Shown here in pieces: positions 47,035 to 56,742 of a DNA stretch of 64,000 nucleotides. This DNA is from Kineococcus rhizosphaerae. GTDB taxonomy: Bacteria > Actinomycetota > Actinomycetes > Actinomycetales > Kineococcaceae. The notes under the pieces are model-generated. The model saw nothing but the letters and a program-made list of their open reading frames with translations. It was not told the DNA's origin and did not search any database. Position 1 is the stretch's first letter; each line of letters starts with the position of its first letter. Made by a program: the position numbers and the translations under genes. The stretch spans positions 1-64,000 of the forward strand of contig NZ_PVZF01000014.1 of NCBI RefSeq assembly GCF_003002055.1, in the 5' to 3' direction.

Positions 47035-47996
47035 CGGTGCCGCGCGACCTCGTACAGCGCGATGCCCGCGGCCACCCCGGCGTTGAGGGACTCCACGGCA
47101 CCGGCCATGGGGATGCTCACGACCTGGTCGCACTTCTCGCGCGTCAACCGGGACAGGCCCGCGCCCTCGGCGCCGACCACGACGACGATCGGGCCGTCGG
47201 CGAGCCGCAGCTCCGGCAGGTCCACGTCGCCCTCGGCGTCCAGGCCGACGACGAACAGCCCGGCCTTCTGGTACTCCTCCAGGGCCCGGTTGAGGTTCGT
47301 CGCGCGCGCGACGGGGACCCGTGCGGCCGCACCGGCCGACGTCTTCCACGCCGAGGCCGTCATGCCCGCGGCCCGGCGTTCGGGCACGACCACGCCGTGA
47401 CCGCCGAACGCGGCGACCGAGCGGACGACCGCGCCCAGGTTGCGCGGGTCCGTGACCCCGTCGAGGGCCACGATGAGCGCCGGACGGCCGGAGTCGACCG
47501 CAGCCTCCAGCAGGTCCATAGGGTGCTGGTAGTCGTACGGCGGCACGCTGGCCGCGACACCCTGGTGGACGGCGCCGTCGGTGAACCGGTCGAGGTCCTG
47601 GCGCGAGGCCTCCAGCAGCGGGATGCCGCGGTCGCCGGCGGCCTTGAGGATCTCGCGCACGCGGTCGTCGCTCTCGATGCGCGAGGCGACGTAGATGCCC
47701 GTGATGGGCAGTTCCGCGCGCAGCGCCTCGACGATCGAGTTCCGGCCGGCGATCCACTCGGTCTCACCGGTGCTCTTGCGCCGCACCGGGGGACGCCCGC
47801 CCGGGCGCGCGTTGGTGGTCGCCGAGCGGTGCGCGCCCTTGGCGGCCGCCTTCGCGGCGGGGTGGTACGGGCGGTCGACGGCCTTGGGCGTCGGCCCCTT
47901 GCCCTCGAGGCTGCGCCGGTTCTTGCCGCCGCTGCCCCCCGTCGGACCCTTCTTGCCCTTGCTCGTCGCGCCGCGGCGCTGGGAGTTGCCTGCCAC
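47031..47996 (-). CDS. rlmB: 23S rRNA (guanosine(2251)-2'-O)-methyltransferase
   Basis: Predicted 321 aa SpoU/TrmH-family enzyme. The first 75 residues are a basic Gly/Lys/Arg-rich tail typical of actinobacterial RlmB. A substrate-binding domain starts at [13 protein letters not shown]. The trefoil-knot motifs are [26 protein letters not shown] and [20 protein letters not shown]. It methylates the peptidyl-transferase loop of 23S rRNA using SAM. GTG 47996 overlaps the cysS stop by one base. Confidence 0.92.
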   Translation of the reverse strand: MAGNSQRRGATSKGKKGPTGGSGGKNRRSLEGKGPTPKAVDRPYHPAAKAAAKGAHRSATTNARPGGRPPVRRKSTGETEWIAGRNSIVEALRAELPITGIYVASRIESDDRVREILKAAGDRGIPLLEASRQDLDRFTDGAVHQGVAASVPPYDYQHPMDLLEAAVDSGRPALIVALDGVTDPRNLGAVVRSVAAFGGHGVVVPERRAAGMTASAWKTSAGAAARVPVARATNLNRALEEYQKAGLFVVGLDAEGDVDLPELRLADGPIVVVVGAEGAGLSRLTREKCDQVVSIPMAGAVESLNAGVAAGIALYEVARHR

Positions 47997-49414
47997 TACT
48001 GCTCACCTTCCAGAACCCACCGTGCCCCGGTGGGGGTGTCCTCGATCACGATGCCCGCGGCCTTCAGGGAGTCGCGCACGGCGTCGGCGGTGGCGAAGTC
48101 CTTCGCCGCGCGGGCGGCGGCGCGGTCCTCGAGCCGGGCGCGCACGAGCACGTCCAGCGCGTCCCGGGAGCCGTCGGCGCCCCGGGCCTGCGACGCCCAG
48201 GGGTGGGCGAACGGGTCCAGCCCCAGCACGTCGAGCCCGGCGCGGACCTCGTCCAGCGCCGCGCGCAGCCCCGCCTCGTCCCCGGACGCGAGCGCCGAGT
48301 TCCCGGCGCGGACGGTGTCGTGCAGGACCGCGAGCGCCGCGGGGGTGGCCAGGTCGTCGTCCATCGCGGCCGCGAAGGCCGCCGGCACCTGCGCGGGCTC
48401 GCCGTGAGTGCCCAGGCGCTCGGCGGCCCGGCGCACGAACCCCTCGAGCCGGGAGTAGGCGGCCTCGGCCTCGACGAGGGAGTTCTCCGACCACTCCAGG
48501 TGCGAGCGGTAGTGCCCGGCGACGAGGTAGTAGCGCAGGGCGACGGCGCGGTGGCTCTCCAGCAGGTGCGGGATGCCGAGGACGTTGCCGAGCGACTTGC
48601 TCATCTTCTCGCCCGACATGGTGACGAAGTAGTTGTGCAGCCAGAAGTTGGCGAACCCGTCCCCAGCGGCGCGGGACTGGGCCTGCTCGTTCTCGTGGTG
48701 CGGGAAACGCAGGTCCAGGCCGCCGCCGTGGATGTCGAACGCCGGCCCGAGGTAGCGCCCGATCATGGCCGAGCACTCCAGGTGCCAACCGGGACGTCCA
48801 CGACCCCAGGGGGTGTCCCAGGAGGCGCTGGCGGGTTCGGTCGCCTTGGCGCCCTTCCACAGCGCGAAGTCCCGCGGGTCGCGCTTGCCGCGCGGGTCGG
48901 CGTCGGCGGCCGGTTCCATGTCGTCGAGCTCCTGGTGGGTCAGCTCGCCGTAGGCGGGCCAGGAGCGCACGTCGAAGTAGACGTCGCCGGAGCCGTCGGC
49001 GGCGGCGTAGGCGTGGCCGCGCTCGACGAGGCGGGCGATGAGCTCGACCATCTCCGGGACGTGGCCCGTCGCGCGCGGCTCGACGGTGGCGGGCAGGACG
49101 CCGAGGGCGTCGTAGGCCGCGGAGAACTCCCGCTCGTGGCGGTAGGCGTGCGCCCACCACTCGACCCCGGCCTCGGCGGCCTTGGCGAGGATCTTGTCGT
49201 CGATGTCGGTGACGTTGCGGACCATCGTCACGGCCAGCCCGGACCGCTCCAGCCAGCGGCGCAGCACGTCGAAGGCGACCTGGCTGCGGACGTGACCGAG
49301 GTGCGGTGACCCCTGCGGCGTGGGGCCGCAGACGTAGATGCCGACCTGCCCGGGGACGAGCGGCGCGAACTCGCGCACCGCGCCGCTGGCGCTGTCGTGC
49401 AGGTGGAGGGTCAC
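47996..49414 (-). CDS. cysS: cysteinyl-tRNA synthetase
   Basis: Predicted 472 aa class I synthetase. The HIGH-type motif is SPHLGH (36-41), the first zinc Cys lies in VCGPT (29-33), and the KMSKS loop is [10 protein letters not shown] (about residues 270-279). [18 protein letters not shown] is the conserved zinc-binding block. It charges tRNA-Cys. GTG 49414 is the start. The neighbouring rlmB is the usual partner in many actinobacteria. Confidence 0.95.
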   Translation of the reverse strand: MTLHLHDSASGAVREFAPLVPGQVGIYVCGPTPQGSPHLGHVRSQVAFDVLRRWLERSGLAVTMVRNVTDIDDKILAKAAEAGVEWWAHAYRHEREFSAAYDALGVLPATVEPRATGHVPEMVELIARLVERGHAYAAADGSGDVYFDVRSWPAYGELTHQELDDMEPAADADPRGKRDPRDFALWKGAKATEPASASWDTPWGRGRPGWHLECSAMIGRYLGPAFDIHGGGLDLRFPHHENEQAQSRAAGDGFANFWLHNYFVTMSGEKMSKSLGNVLGIPHLLESHRAVALRYYLVAGHYRSHLEWSENSLVEAEAAYSRLEGFVRRAAERLGTHGEPAQVPAAFAAAMDDDLATPAALAVLHDTVRAGNSALASGDEAGLRAALDEVRAGLDVLGLDPFAHPWASQARGADGSRDALDVLVRARLEDRAAARAAKDFATADAVRDSLKAAGIVIEDTPTGARWVLEGEQ

Positions 49415-49470
49415 GGGCTCCAGGCTACCGGGGCGCTGCGGGTGTCCGGGCGCGTCGTTAGGGTCCCCCC

Positions 49471-50565
49471 ATGGCCTGGACCGTTCCCGCAGTCATCTCC
49501 CGCAGCAAGGGCGCGCCCGTCGAGACCGTCGACATCGTGGTGCCCGACCCGGTCGCCGGGGAGGTGGTCGTCGACGTGAAGGCGTGCGGCGTCTGCCACA
49601 CCGACCTGCACTACCGCGAGGGCGGCATCACCGACGACTACCCGTTCCTGCTGGGCCACGAGGCCGCCGGGGTCGTCTCGGCGGTCGGCGAGGGCGTCAC
49701 GAACGTCGCCGTCGGCGACACCGTGGTCCTGAACTGGCGCGCGGTGTGCGGGCAGTGCCGCGCCTGCAAGCGCGGCCGGCCGCAGTACTGCTTCGCCACC
49801 CACAACGCCACGCAGAAGATGACCCTGACCGACGGCACCCCCCTGACCGCGGCCCTGGGCATCGGCGCGTTCGCGGCCAAGACGCTGGTGGCGGCCGGTC
49901 AGGCGACGAAGGTGGCCCCCTCCGTGGACCCGGCCGTCGCCGGGCTGCTGGGCTGCGGCGTCATGGCCGGGATCGGGGCCGCGGTCAACACCGCCCCCGT
50001 GCAGCGCGGGGACACCGTCGCGGTCATCGGCTGCGGGGGCGTCGGGTGCGCGGCCGTCGCCGGGGCCGTGCTGGCCGGGGCCCGCCGGGTCATCGCGGTC
50101 GACCTGGACGACAAGAAGCTGGCGTGGGCGAAGCAGCTCGGCGCCACGCACACCGTGAACTCGCGGGGGCTGTCCGAGGACGAGGTCGTGAAGGCCGTGC
50201 AGGACCTCACCGACTCCTTCGGCGCCGACGTCGTCATCGACGCGGTGGGCCGCCCCGAGACGTGGCGGCAGGCGTTCTACGCGCGCGACCTCGCGGGCAC
50301 GGTCGTCCTGGTGGGGGTGCCGACGCCGCAGATGCAGCTGCAGGTTCCGCTGCTGGACGTGTTCGGCCGCGGCGGGGCGCTGAAGTCGTCCTGGTACGGC
50401 GACTGCCTGCCCGAGCGCGACTTCGGCCAGCTGCTGGAGCTGCACGCGGACGGCCGGCTGCCGCTGGACGCGTTCGTGTCCGAGCGCATCGGGCTCGGCG
50501 ACGTCGAGCGAGCCTTCGCCACCATGCAGGCCGGCGACGTGCTGCGCTCGGTGGTGATCTTCTGA
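49471..50565 (+). CDS. mscR: S-(hydroxymethyl)mycothiol dehydrogenase-type zinc enzyme
   Basis: Predicted 364 aa. Catalytic zinc ligands are C42 in CGVCHTDLH and H63-E64 in LLGHE. The structural zinc set C93, C96, C99 and C107 is complete. The NAD loop is [13 protein letters not shown]. The [21 protein letters not shown] region is characteristic of mycothiol-dependent formaldehyde dehydrogenase. It oxidises the formaldehyde-mycothiol adduct and can reduce S-nitrosomycothiol. The MBL hydrolase follows with overlapping ends. Confidence 0.9.
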   Translation: MAWTVPAVISRSKGAPVETVDIVVPDPVAGEVVVDVKACGVCHTDLHYREGGITDDYPFLLGHEAAGVVSAVGEGVTNVAVGDTVVLNWRAVCGQCRACKRGRPQYCFATHNATQKMTLTDGTPLTAALGIGAFAAKTLVAAGQATKVAPSVDPAVAGLLGCGVMAGIGAAVNTAPVQRGDTVAVIGCGGVGCAAVAGAVLAGARRVIAVDLDDKKLAWAKQLGATHTVNSRGLSEDEVVKAVQDLTDSFGADVVIDAVGRPETWRQAFYARDLAGTVVLVGVPTPQMQLQVPLLDVFGRGGALKSSWYGDCLPERDFGQLLELHADGRLPLDAFVSERIGLGDVERAFATMQAGDVLRSVVIF

Positions 50566-51203
50566 GCGCCCGGGTCGAGCACCTCGTGACGTCGGGCACG
50601 TTCTCCCTGGACGGGCAGACGTTCGACGTCGACAACAACGTGTGGATCGTCGGCGACGACGAGCAGGTCGTCGTGATCGACGCCCCCCACGACGTCGAGG
50701 CGATCGCGGCCGCGGTCGGGGACCGCCGGCTGCTGGCCGTGGTGTGCACGCACGCCCACGACGACCACGTCCGGCAGGCCCCGGCCCTGGCGGCGAGGTT
50801 CTCCACCGACGCCCACCCGGTGCCGGTCCTGCTGCACCCGGCCGACCGCGAGGTCTGGGAGCTGACCCACGAGGGCGTGCCGACGACGGACCTGGCGAAC
50901 GGGGAGGTCGTCACGGTCGCCGGGACCGACCTGCACGTCCTGCACACCCCCGGCCACACGCCGGGGGCGGTGAGCCTGTACGCCCCGGAGCTGGCGACGG
51001 TCTTCACCGGCGACACGCTGTTCGCCGGGGGCCCGGGGGCCACGGGCCGCTCGTTCTCCAGCTTCGCCACGATCGTCGACTCGATCCGCGACGTCCTGTT
51101 CGAGCTGCCTCCCGAGACCCGCGTGCACACCGGCCACGGGGACGACACGACGATCGGCGACGAGAGCCCGCACCTGCAGGAGTGGGTCGACCGGGGGCAC
51201 TGA
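50562..51203 (+). CDS. MBL-fold hydrolase linked to mycothiol-dependent formaldehyde oxidation
   Basis: Predicted 213 aa metallo-beta-lactamase fold. Metal ligands are in THAHDDH (63-69), HTPGHTPG and FTGDTLF. The conserved N-terminus [18 protein letters not shown] starts immediately after the mscR stop. The only start that retains it is CTG 50562, which overlaps that stop as CTGA, so a rare CTG start with translational coupling is proposed. The next in-frame GTG (50586) would cut off eight conserved residues. It likely hydrolyses S-formylmycothiol or a related thioester. Confidence 0.8.
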   Translation: MSARVEHLVTSGTFSLDGQTFDVDNNVWIVGDDEQVVVIDAPHDVEAIAAAVGDRRLLAVVCTHAHDDHVRQAPALAARFSTDAHPVPVLLHPADREVWELTHEGVPTTDLANGEVVTVAGTDLHVLHTPGHTPGAVSLYAPELATVFTGDTLFAGGPGATGRSFSSFATIVDSIRDVLFELPPETRVHTGHGDDTTIGDESPHLQEWVDRGH

Positions 51204-51261
51204 GGGGCACCGACCCGCGCGGCGGGGTGCCGACCTGTTGATCACCTGAGAGCATCCGGCA

Positions 51262-52479
51262 GTGACTGACCAACCGGCCACCCCGCCCACCCCCACACCC
51301 CCCGGTCCGCACCGGCGCCCGCTGCAGGTGGTCGAGCGGGGGGTCACCGAGGCCTCGCGCTGGACGCTGCGCCTGCTGGTGCTCGGCGTCGGCCTGGCCG
51401 GCCTGATCTGGCTGCTGGGCAAGGGCTGGTCGTTGCTGCTGCCCCTGCTCCTGGCGATCCTGCTCAGCGCGATCCTGTGGCCGCTGGCCCAGGTGCTGCG
51501 GGCGGTGCTGCCGCGCTCGATCGCGGCGCTGGTCTCGATCGTCCTGCTGATCGCCGTCGTGGTCGGCATCTTCGCCGCGCTCATCCCCAACGTGGCCGAC
51601 CAAGCCGGTGAGGTGGCCGACTCCGCCGTCGCGGGCCTGGACAAGGTCCAGCTGTGGGTCACCGGCCCGCCCCTGAACCTGGGGGACGACCAGATCGGCA
51701 ACCTCGTCGACCAGGGCATCACCGAGCTGCAGACCAACGCCCAGTCGATCGCCCTGAGCGTGGTGGGCGGGGTCGGGACGGTGGGCGCCAGCGTCGGCTC
51801 CGGCATCGTCACGTTCCTGCTGGTGCTGGTCCTGTCGTTCTTCTGCCTCTCCGACGGCGACCGGCTGCTGCCGTGGTCGCGCCGCTGGCTGAGCCCGGAG
51901 GCGCACCGCCACGCGACCGCCCTGGGCGGTCGCATCTGGACCGCGATCCGCGGCTACATCCTGTCCCAGGCCGCCGTCGCCCTGGTCGACGCCGTGTTCA
52001 TCGGCGTGGGCATGGCCATCGTGGGCGTGCCGTTCGCCCTGCCGCTGGCGGTGGCCATCTTCTTCGCCGCCTTCATCCCCATCGTCGGGGCCGTGGTGAC
52101 GGGTGTCCTGGCCGTCCTGGTGGCCCTGGTGACCCTCGGGTGGGTCCAGGCGCTGATCGTGCTGGGCATCGTGCTGCTGGTCCAGCAGCTCGAGGGCAAC
52201 GTCCTGCAGCCGCTGCTGGTCGGCAAGTCGCTGGCCCTGCACCCCGCCGTCGTCATCGGCTCGGTGACGATCGGCGGCACCCTGTTCGGCATCACCGGCG
52301 CGTTCCTGGCCGTGCCCGTCACCGCGATCGTCACGGTGGTCCTGCGGTACGTGCACCACGAGCTCGTGCCAGACGAACCGGAGAACCCGAAGGCCGCCGG
52401 GGCGAACTCCCGGCGTCGCCGGGTGCGCCACCCCGAGGAGGCGCCGGAGGAGCAGGCTCCCCCGGCGCCCGCGGCGTGA
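51262..52479 (+). CDS. AI-2E family transporter (PF01594 type membrane protein)
   Basis: Predicted 405 aa with about eight membrane helices. The N-terminal helix pair (about 35-95) and the C-terminal block, with PFALPLAVAIFFAAFIPIVGAVVTGVLAV-like hydrophobic repeats and the PLLVGKSLALHPAVVIGSV region, match the AI-2E family. Members export quorum signals or act as Na+(Li+)/H+ antiporters. Cytosolic tails at both ends are proline- and arginine-rich. GTG 51262 fits. Confidence 0.88.
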   Translation: MTDQPATPPTPTPPGPHRRPLQVVERGVTEASRWTLRLLVLGVGLAGLIWLLGKGWSLLLPLLLAILLSAILWPLAQVLRAVLPRSIAALVSIVLLIAVVVGIFAALIPNVADQAGEVADSAVAGLDKVQLWVTGPPLNLGDDQIGNLVDQGITELQTNAQSIALSVVGGVGTVGASVGSGIVTFLLVLVLSFFCLSDGDRLLPWSRRWLSPEAHRHATALGGRIWTAIRGYILSQAAVALVDAVFIGVGMAIVGVPFALPLAVAIFFAAFIPIVGAVVTGVLAVLVALVTLGWVQALIVLGIVLLVQQLEGNVLQPLLVGKSLALHPAVVIGSVTIGGTLFGITGAFLAVPVTAIVTVVLRYVHHELVPDEPENPKAAGANSRRRRVRHPEEAPEEQAPPAPAA

Positions 52480-52497
52480 CGGGCCGGGCCGGCTGAC

Positions 52498-52524
52498 CCG
52501 GCCGACCCCGCGGGGTCAGGCCGG
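52498..52524. terminator. hairpin between convergent transporter and amidase genes
   Basis: CCGGCCGACCCC (52498-52509) pairs with GGGGTCAGGCCGG (52512-52524) with a small bulge, and it contains the amidase stop codon at 52516. It probably stops transcription from both sides. Confidence 0.55.
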
Positions 52525-54069
52525 GCCGAGCACCCGCAGCAGGTCCAGCAGGTCGGCGTCGGCCCCCCGCGGCGCGAGCACGCACAGGCCGACCGGCAGG
52601 GTGCCGACCCGGGCCCAGGGCAGGTTCAGGGCCGGGACCCCGGTCTGGGAGGCGAGGGTCGTCAGCTGCAGCGTCCCGCCGCGCGCCAGCTCGAACTTCT
52701 CGCCGGTCGAGTCGACGCGGGGAGCCGGGGTGGACGTGCTGGGCAGGCACAGCCAGCCCTGCTGCAGGACCTGCGCCAGCCACGCCGAGACGCGGGCGCT
52801 CTCCTGGCGGGCCGCGCCCACCTGCTCGTCGGTGACGGCTGCGCCCGCCCGGAACCGGGCGGCCACCGACGGCGAGACGGCGTCGGGGTTCGCGCTGAGG
52901 AACGCCCCGTGGGCCGCCCAGGCCTGGGCGGCCTGCACGGTGCGGAAGGCCGTGGTCCAGGCCGCGGGGGCGGCGGGGTCGACCTCCACGTCGCGGACCG
53001 GGATCCCGGTCGCCACCGACAGCGCGGCGAGCGCCGCCTCGACGGCCAGCGCCGTCTCGGGCGTGGCCAGCGCCATCAGGGTCCGGCTGCGCAGCAACGC
53101 CTGCGGGGCCCGGCCCGTGGGCTGCTGCCGCAGGAGCTCCAGGCCGGCGCGGCGCAGGGTGGCGCCGTCGCGGGTGAGCAGCCCGACGGTGTCGAAGGCG
53201 GGGGCCAGCGGCAGCACCCCGTCGACGGGGACGACGCCGTGCGTGGGGCGCCACGCGTGCAGACCGCAGTAGGACCCCGGCACGCGCAGCGAGCCCGCGG
53301 TGTCGGTGCCCAGCCCGAGGTCGGCCGTTCCCGCGGCGACGGCCGCCGCCGGCCCGGACGTCGACCCACCCGGCACCCGGCCGGGGGCGTTGACGTTGAC
53401 GGGGGTGCCCGAGTGCTCGTTGACGCCCATCAGCGAGAAGGCGAGCTCGTCGGTCTGCGCGATGCCGGCGACGTGCGCCCCGGCGTCGAGCAGGCGCTGC
53501 AGGGCGGGCGCGTTCGCGGGTTCAGGCCGGGCCTGCTCCCGCCACGCGGGGACGCCGCCGCCGATCGCGTGCCCGGCGACGGCGATGAGGTCCTTCACCG
53601 CGACCCCCAGCCCGGCCAGGGGGCCGGCGGCCGCGGGTTCCGGTGCGAACCGGACCCGCCAGGTGGCGGGGTCCTCCTGCTCGTCGGGACCGGCCCCGGG
53701 ACGCGCCGGCGACGGCCCGCCGGAGACGTGCGCGGCGTGGACGGTCCACACCCCGGCCTGCCGTCGCCACCACTGGGTCTGCAGGCCGTGCCCGTCCACC
53801 CGGTCCGCCTCGGCGACCACGAGGGCGTCGTCGGGCGAGATCCACCGGACGTGGACCCGCCGCAGCCAGCGGGCCGGGGCGCCGCCGCGACGGGCGCGGA
53901 ACCGCGCGATGTGGTCGTGCCCCACCAGGGCAGCGGTCCCGTCGGCCCGCAGCGTCGCGTCCCCGCCGGCGAACAGGGCGTCGAGCTCGGCGACGTCGTT
54001 CGCCGTGAGGGCGCGCTCGTAGCGGGTGACGGCCGCCAGGAGCCCCTGCTCGTCGGGTTCCGCGCTCAC
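52516..54069 (-). CDS. AtzH-like domain fused to an amidase-signature enzyme
   Basis: Predicted 517 aa two-domain protein. Residues 1-120 look like an AtzH-like (SnoaL/NTF2-fold) module, with ALTANDVAELDALFAGGD and RVHVRWISPDDALVVAEADR. Residues about 150-517 are an amidase with Lys159 in VKDLIAVAG, the Ser cluster GGSTSG (234-239) and nucleophile Ser260 in TDTAGSLR. AtzH and AtzE act as separate proteins on carboxylated urea compounds in cyanuric acid breakdown. The fusion suggests linked steps on one substrate. It is last in the left arm of the locus. GTG 54069 is the start. Confidence 0.8.
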   Translation of the reverse strand: MSAEPDEQGLLAAVTRYERALTANDVAELDALFAGGDATLRADGTAALVGHDHIARFRARRGGAPARWLRRVHVRWISPDDALVVAEADRVDGHGLQTQWWRRQAGVWTVHAAHVSGGPSPARPGAGPDEQEDPATWRVRFAPEPAAAGPLAGLGVAVKDLIAVAGHAIGGGVPAWREQARPEPANAPALQRLLDAGAHVAGIAQTDELAFSLMGVNEHSGTPVNVNAPGRVPGGSTSGPAAAVAAGTADLGLGTDTAGSLRVPGSYCGLHAWRPTHGVVPVDGVLPLAPAFDTVGLLTRDGATLRRAGLELLRQQPTGRAPQALLRSRTLMALATPETALAVEAALAALSVATGIPVRDVEVDPAAPAAWTTAFRTVQAAQAWAAHGAFLSANPDAVSPSVAARFRAGAAVTDEQVGAARQESARVSAWLAQVLQQGWLCLPSTSTPAPRVDSTGEKFELARGGTLQLTTLASQTGVPALNLPWARVGTLPVGLCVLAPRGADADLLDLLRVLGPA

Positions 54070-54073
54070 CGGC

Positions 54074-54505
54074 TCAGACCAGGACGCCGGAGAGGACAGC
54101 GAGGTCGGCGGCGTCGAACTCCGCGACCGGGCCGGTCGTGATGAGGTCGGAGAACCCGCCGTCGTTGGCCATCACGGTGATCGTGTAGAGCCGCTCGGTG
54201 GCGGAGGTGTTGACGATGTGGTGCACGGACCCCTCGGGCAGCACGATGACCTGGCCGGGGACGAGTTCGGCGGTGTGCTCGTCGGAGTACGCGGTCGCGG
54301 TGCCCTGCAGGACGATGAACGTCTCGGTCGACTCCTCGTGGGAGTTGTCCGGCTGCGAGCCGCCCGGTTCCCAGATCTCGAAGACGACGGTCGTGCCGGA
54401 CCCGTCGGCGGGGCCGGCGAGGACGGCGAGCTTGACGGTGCGGTTCTCGCCGATGAAGTGCGGGGTGATGTCGGCGACGTTCTTCACGATCGGGGCGACG
54501 GACAC
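54074..54505 (-). CDS. cupin-domain protein
   Basis: Predicted 143 aa. A single double-stranded beta-helix is seen: HEESTETFIVLQGTATAYSD (about residues 59-78) holds metal ligands His and Glu, and GQVIVLPEGSVHHIVN (about 84-99) has the second His pair. It may be an isomerase, lyase or dioxygenase, or bind the pathway substrate. GTG 54505 has AAGGAG upstream. Neighbours on both sides are hydrolases of the same operon. Confidence 0.85.
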   Translation of the reverse strand: MSVAPIVKNVADITPHFIGENRTVKLAVLAGPADGSGTTVVFEIWEPGGSQPDNSHEESTETFIVLQGTATAYSDEHTAELVPGQVIVLPEGSVHHIVNTSATERLYTITVMANDGGFSDLITTGPVAEFDAADLAVLSGVLV

Positions 54506-54531
54506 GGGGTTCTCCTTCGTCGGGGTGGGGA

Positions 54532-55272
54532 TCAGGCGGTGAGGGCAGCGCGCAGCTGCGCGGAGGTGGTGGTGAAACCGAACACCTGACGGACGTTGTA
54601 GAGCGTCGCGTCGGTGCAGAACCGCGGGGACGTCGTGGCGCACAGGTCCTCGACGAGGACCACGTCGTAGCCCAGGCACGCGGCGTCGGACAACGTCGCG
54701 AGCACGCACTGGTCGGTGTTGACGCCGGCGAACAGGAGCGTGTCGACGCGCATCCGGCGCAGGACGGAGTCGAGCTCGGTGTCGAAGAACCCGCTCATGC
54801 GGAACTTCGCGACGGCCACGTCCTGCGGCTCCGGCACGAGACCGTCGACGAGCGCGGCCGACCAGCTGCCCTCGGTCAGGACGCGCGAACCGTTCGCGAG
54901 CTCGTCGCCGATCCCCGTCGAGGACCCGTCGGGGTCGTAGACGTGCCGGACCCCCGGCGGCAGGTTCGCCCGGTCGGGCCGGTTGCCCCAGTTCAGCCAG
55001 ACGACCTGCGCCCCGGCCGCCCGCAGCGGCGGCAGCGTCGCGCGCAGGGGTTCCACCGGGGCGGTGGCGCCCGAGACGTCCACCCCGATCGAGGCGAGCC
55101 AGCCGTCGGGGTGGCAGAAGTCGTTCTGCAGGTCCACCACGACGACCGCGGTCCGCGCCAGGTCGAGCGTGAGCCGTTGCGGGGCGGCGTCCAGCGTCAC
55201 GACGCGGGGTTCGACGCCGGGACGGCGCAGGTCGACGTGGTCGCGCTCCAGGGTCCAGGTGTCGCGGTTCAC
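54532..55272 (-). CDS. isochorismatase-like cysteine amidohydrolase (RutB/biuret hydrolase type)
   Basis: Predicted 246 aa. The catalytic triad is Asp47 in VVDLQNDFC, Lys156 in VAKFRMSGFF and Cys189 in GVNTDQCVLAT, with the usual cis-peptide before the Cys. The family hydrolyses ureidoacrylate, biuret, carbamoyl or N-formyl amides with release of CO2/NH3. GTG 55272 overlaps the GntR stop by 4 nt. With two amidases and a creatininase-type enzyme here, a ureide or amide intermediate is likely. Confidence 0.88.
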   Translation of the reverse strand: MNRDTWTLERDHVDLRRPGVEPRVVTLDAAPQRLTLDLARTAVVVVDLQNDFCHPDGWLASIGVDVSGATAPVEPLRATLPPLRAAGAQVVWLNWGNRPDRANLPPGVRHVYDPDGSSTGIGDELANGSRVLTEGSWSAALVDGLVPEPQDVAVAKFRMSGFFDTELDSVLRRMRVDTLLFAGVNTDQCVLATLSDAACLGYDVVLVEDLCATTSPRFCTDATLYNVRQVFGFTTTSAQLRAALTA

Positions 55273-55937
55273 GCCTCCTCCTCCGGGCCCGGTTCGTCGC
55301 TGAGCTCGGCCGCCGTGAGCCACTGGTCGATGTGCTCCTCGACCAGGCGCCGGGCCCGCACCGGGTCCCCCTCGCAGATGGCGGCGACGATCTGGACGTG
55401 CTCGCGCCACGTCTCGTTCCGGTCCCCGTGCAGCAGGGAGCGGTTGCTCCAGCTCGTGCGCGCCAGCAGCGGCTGGTGGACGGCGAACAGCGTGGCGCTG
55501 CCGCTGGCGGCGACGACCGCGGCGTGGATGGCGGCGTTCACCTCCCGCAGGGTCGCGCCGTCGTCGGCGGCCAGGGCGCGCTGCCCGCGGTGCACGAGGT
55601 CGGTCAGCGCGGCCCGCGACTCCTCGGACAGCTCGCGGGCGGCGCGTTCGGCGGCCATGCCCTCCACGAGGCGGCGCAGCGGGGCGATCTCCCCCATCTC
55701 CTCGGTCGACAGCCGCGTGACGATCCGCGCCCGGGACGCCGTGGTCATGACCAGGCCCTCGCTCTCCAGGGCCTTCAGCGCCTCCCGGACCGGGATCCGG
55801 GAGACGGCGTAGACCTGCGACAGCCGTTCCTCGACGAGGCGCTGGCCGGGGGCGTAGGTGCCGCCGATGATGTCGGCGCGCAACTGCTCGGTGACCAGGT
55901 CGGCCAGGCTGCGCCTCTTCGTGGGCGGCGGGGTCAC
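55269..55937 (-). CDS. GntR/FCD-family regulator of the amide-catabolic locus
   Basis: Predicted 222 aa. The winged helix (about 10-75) includes GQRLVEERLSQVYAVSRIPV, then REALKALESEGLV. The FCD effector domain (about 85-210) has the DDGATLREVNAAIHAAV metal-site region. It sits within the operon, with 4-nt overlaps at both ends (55269-55272 and 55934-55937), so it is made with the enzymes it probably controls. Candidate sites lie in the divergent promoter region at 57785 and 57899. Confidence 0.88.
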   Translation of the reverse strand: MTPPPTKRRSLADLVTEQLRADIIGGTYAPGQRLVEERLSQVYAVSRIPVREALKALESEGLVMTTASRARIVTRLSTEEMGEIAPLRRLVEGMAAERAARELSEESRAALTDLVHRGQRALAADDGATLREVNAAIHAAVVAASGSATLFAVHQPLLARTSWSNRSLLHGDRNETWREHVQIVAAICEGDPVRARRLVEEHIDQWLTAAELSDEPGPEEEA

Positions 55938-56725
55938 CGGCCCGCCCCGGGGAACTCGAAGCCGACGATCTCCAGCAGCGCCTCGGCCAGCCGCGTCTCG
56001 TAGGCCTCGCGGATCCGGTGGCCGAACTCCTCGGTGGCCTTGACCGGGTCCCCCACGACGCCGTTGGCGGACAGGTCGTCGGTCACCCAGGCCGAGGGGA
56101 CGACGCCCTCCAGCGTCAGGTGCCGCTTGTCGCGGTACAGGTCGACGACCGCCCGGCCCCCCTCGGCGGCGCGGTCCATCCGGACCGTGCCCGGGTCCAG
56201 GGCCAGCATGAGCGAGGTCTCGACGTGACCGCCGTGGATGGAGAACTCCGCGTCGGGCACGTCGAGGTCGTCGGGGACCCCGAGGCGTCCCGTGGTGACG
56301 GGGAACACCATGAGCCCCGTCTCGACGCGGATGTCGCGCGCCACGGTGTCCAGCGTCGACGGGTTCCCGCCGTGGCCGTTGACGAACACCAGACGGCGGA
56401 ACCCCGACGCCGCGACCGAGCGGCCGACGTCCTCGCACACCGACAGCAGGGTGCGGGTGGACAGCGAGACCGTGCCCGCGCGGCCCAGGTGCTCGCTGGA
56501 CTTGCCGTAGTGCAGGGTCGGCAGGACCCACACGGGCGCCTCGTCCGGCAGTCGGCCGACGGCACCGGCCGCGATGCGCTCGGCGACGAAGGCGTCCGTC
56601 ATGACGGGCAGGTGCGGGCCGTGCTGCTCGATCGCCCCGATGGGCTGGACGACGACCCCGTCCTGCTTGGGCAGCGCGGCGACGTCGACGGTGGACAGGC
56701 GGTGCAGCAGGCGTTCGACGCTCAC
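55934..56725 (-). CDS. creatininase-family amidohydrolase
   Basis: Predicted 263 aa. The metal-binding blocks are GAIEQHGPHLPVMTD (30-44) and FVNGHGGN (114-121), with a further Glu in HGGHVETS. Family members include creatinine amidohydrolase, the formamide hydrolase of riboflavin/F420 synthesis and mycofactocin MftE. Ring-opening or deformylation of a cyclic amide would suit this locus. GTG 56725 is preceded by CGGAGGAGA. It is the second gene of the left-arm operon. Confidence 0.87.
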   Translation of the reverse strand: MSVERLLHRLSTVDVAALPKQDGVVVQPIGAIEQHGPHLPVMTDAFVAERIAAGAVGRLPDEAPVWVLPTLHYGKSSEHLGRAGTVSLSTRTLLSVCEDVGRSVAASGFRRLVFVNGHGGNPSTLDTVARDIRVETGLMVFPVTTGRLGVPDDLDVPDAEFSIHGGHVETSLMLALDPGTVRMDRAAEGGRAVVDLYRDKRHLTLEGVVPSAWVTDDLSANGVVGDPVKATEEFGHRIREAYETRLAEALLEIVGFEFPGAGR

Positions 56726-56742
56726 GGCGGTCTCCTCCGGGC

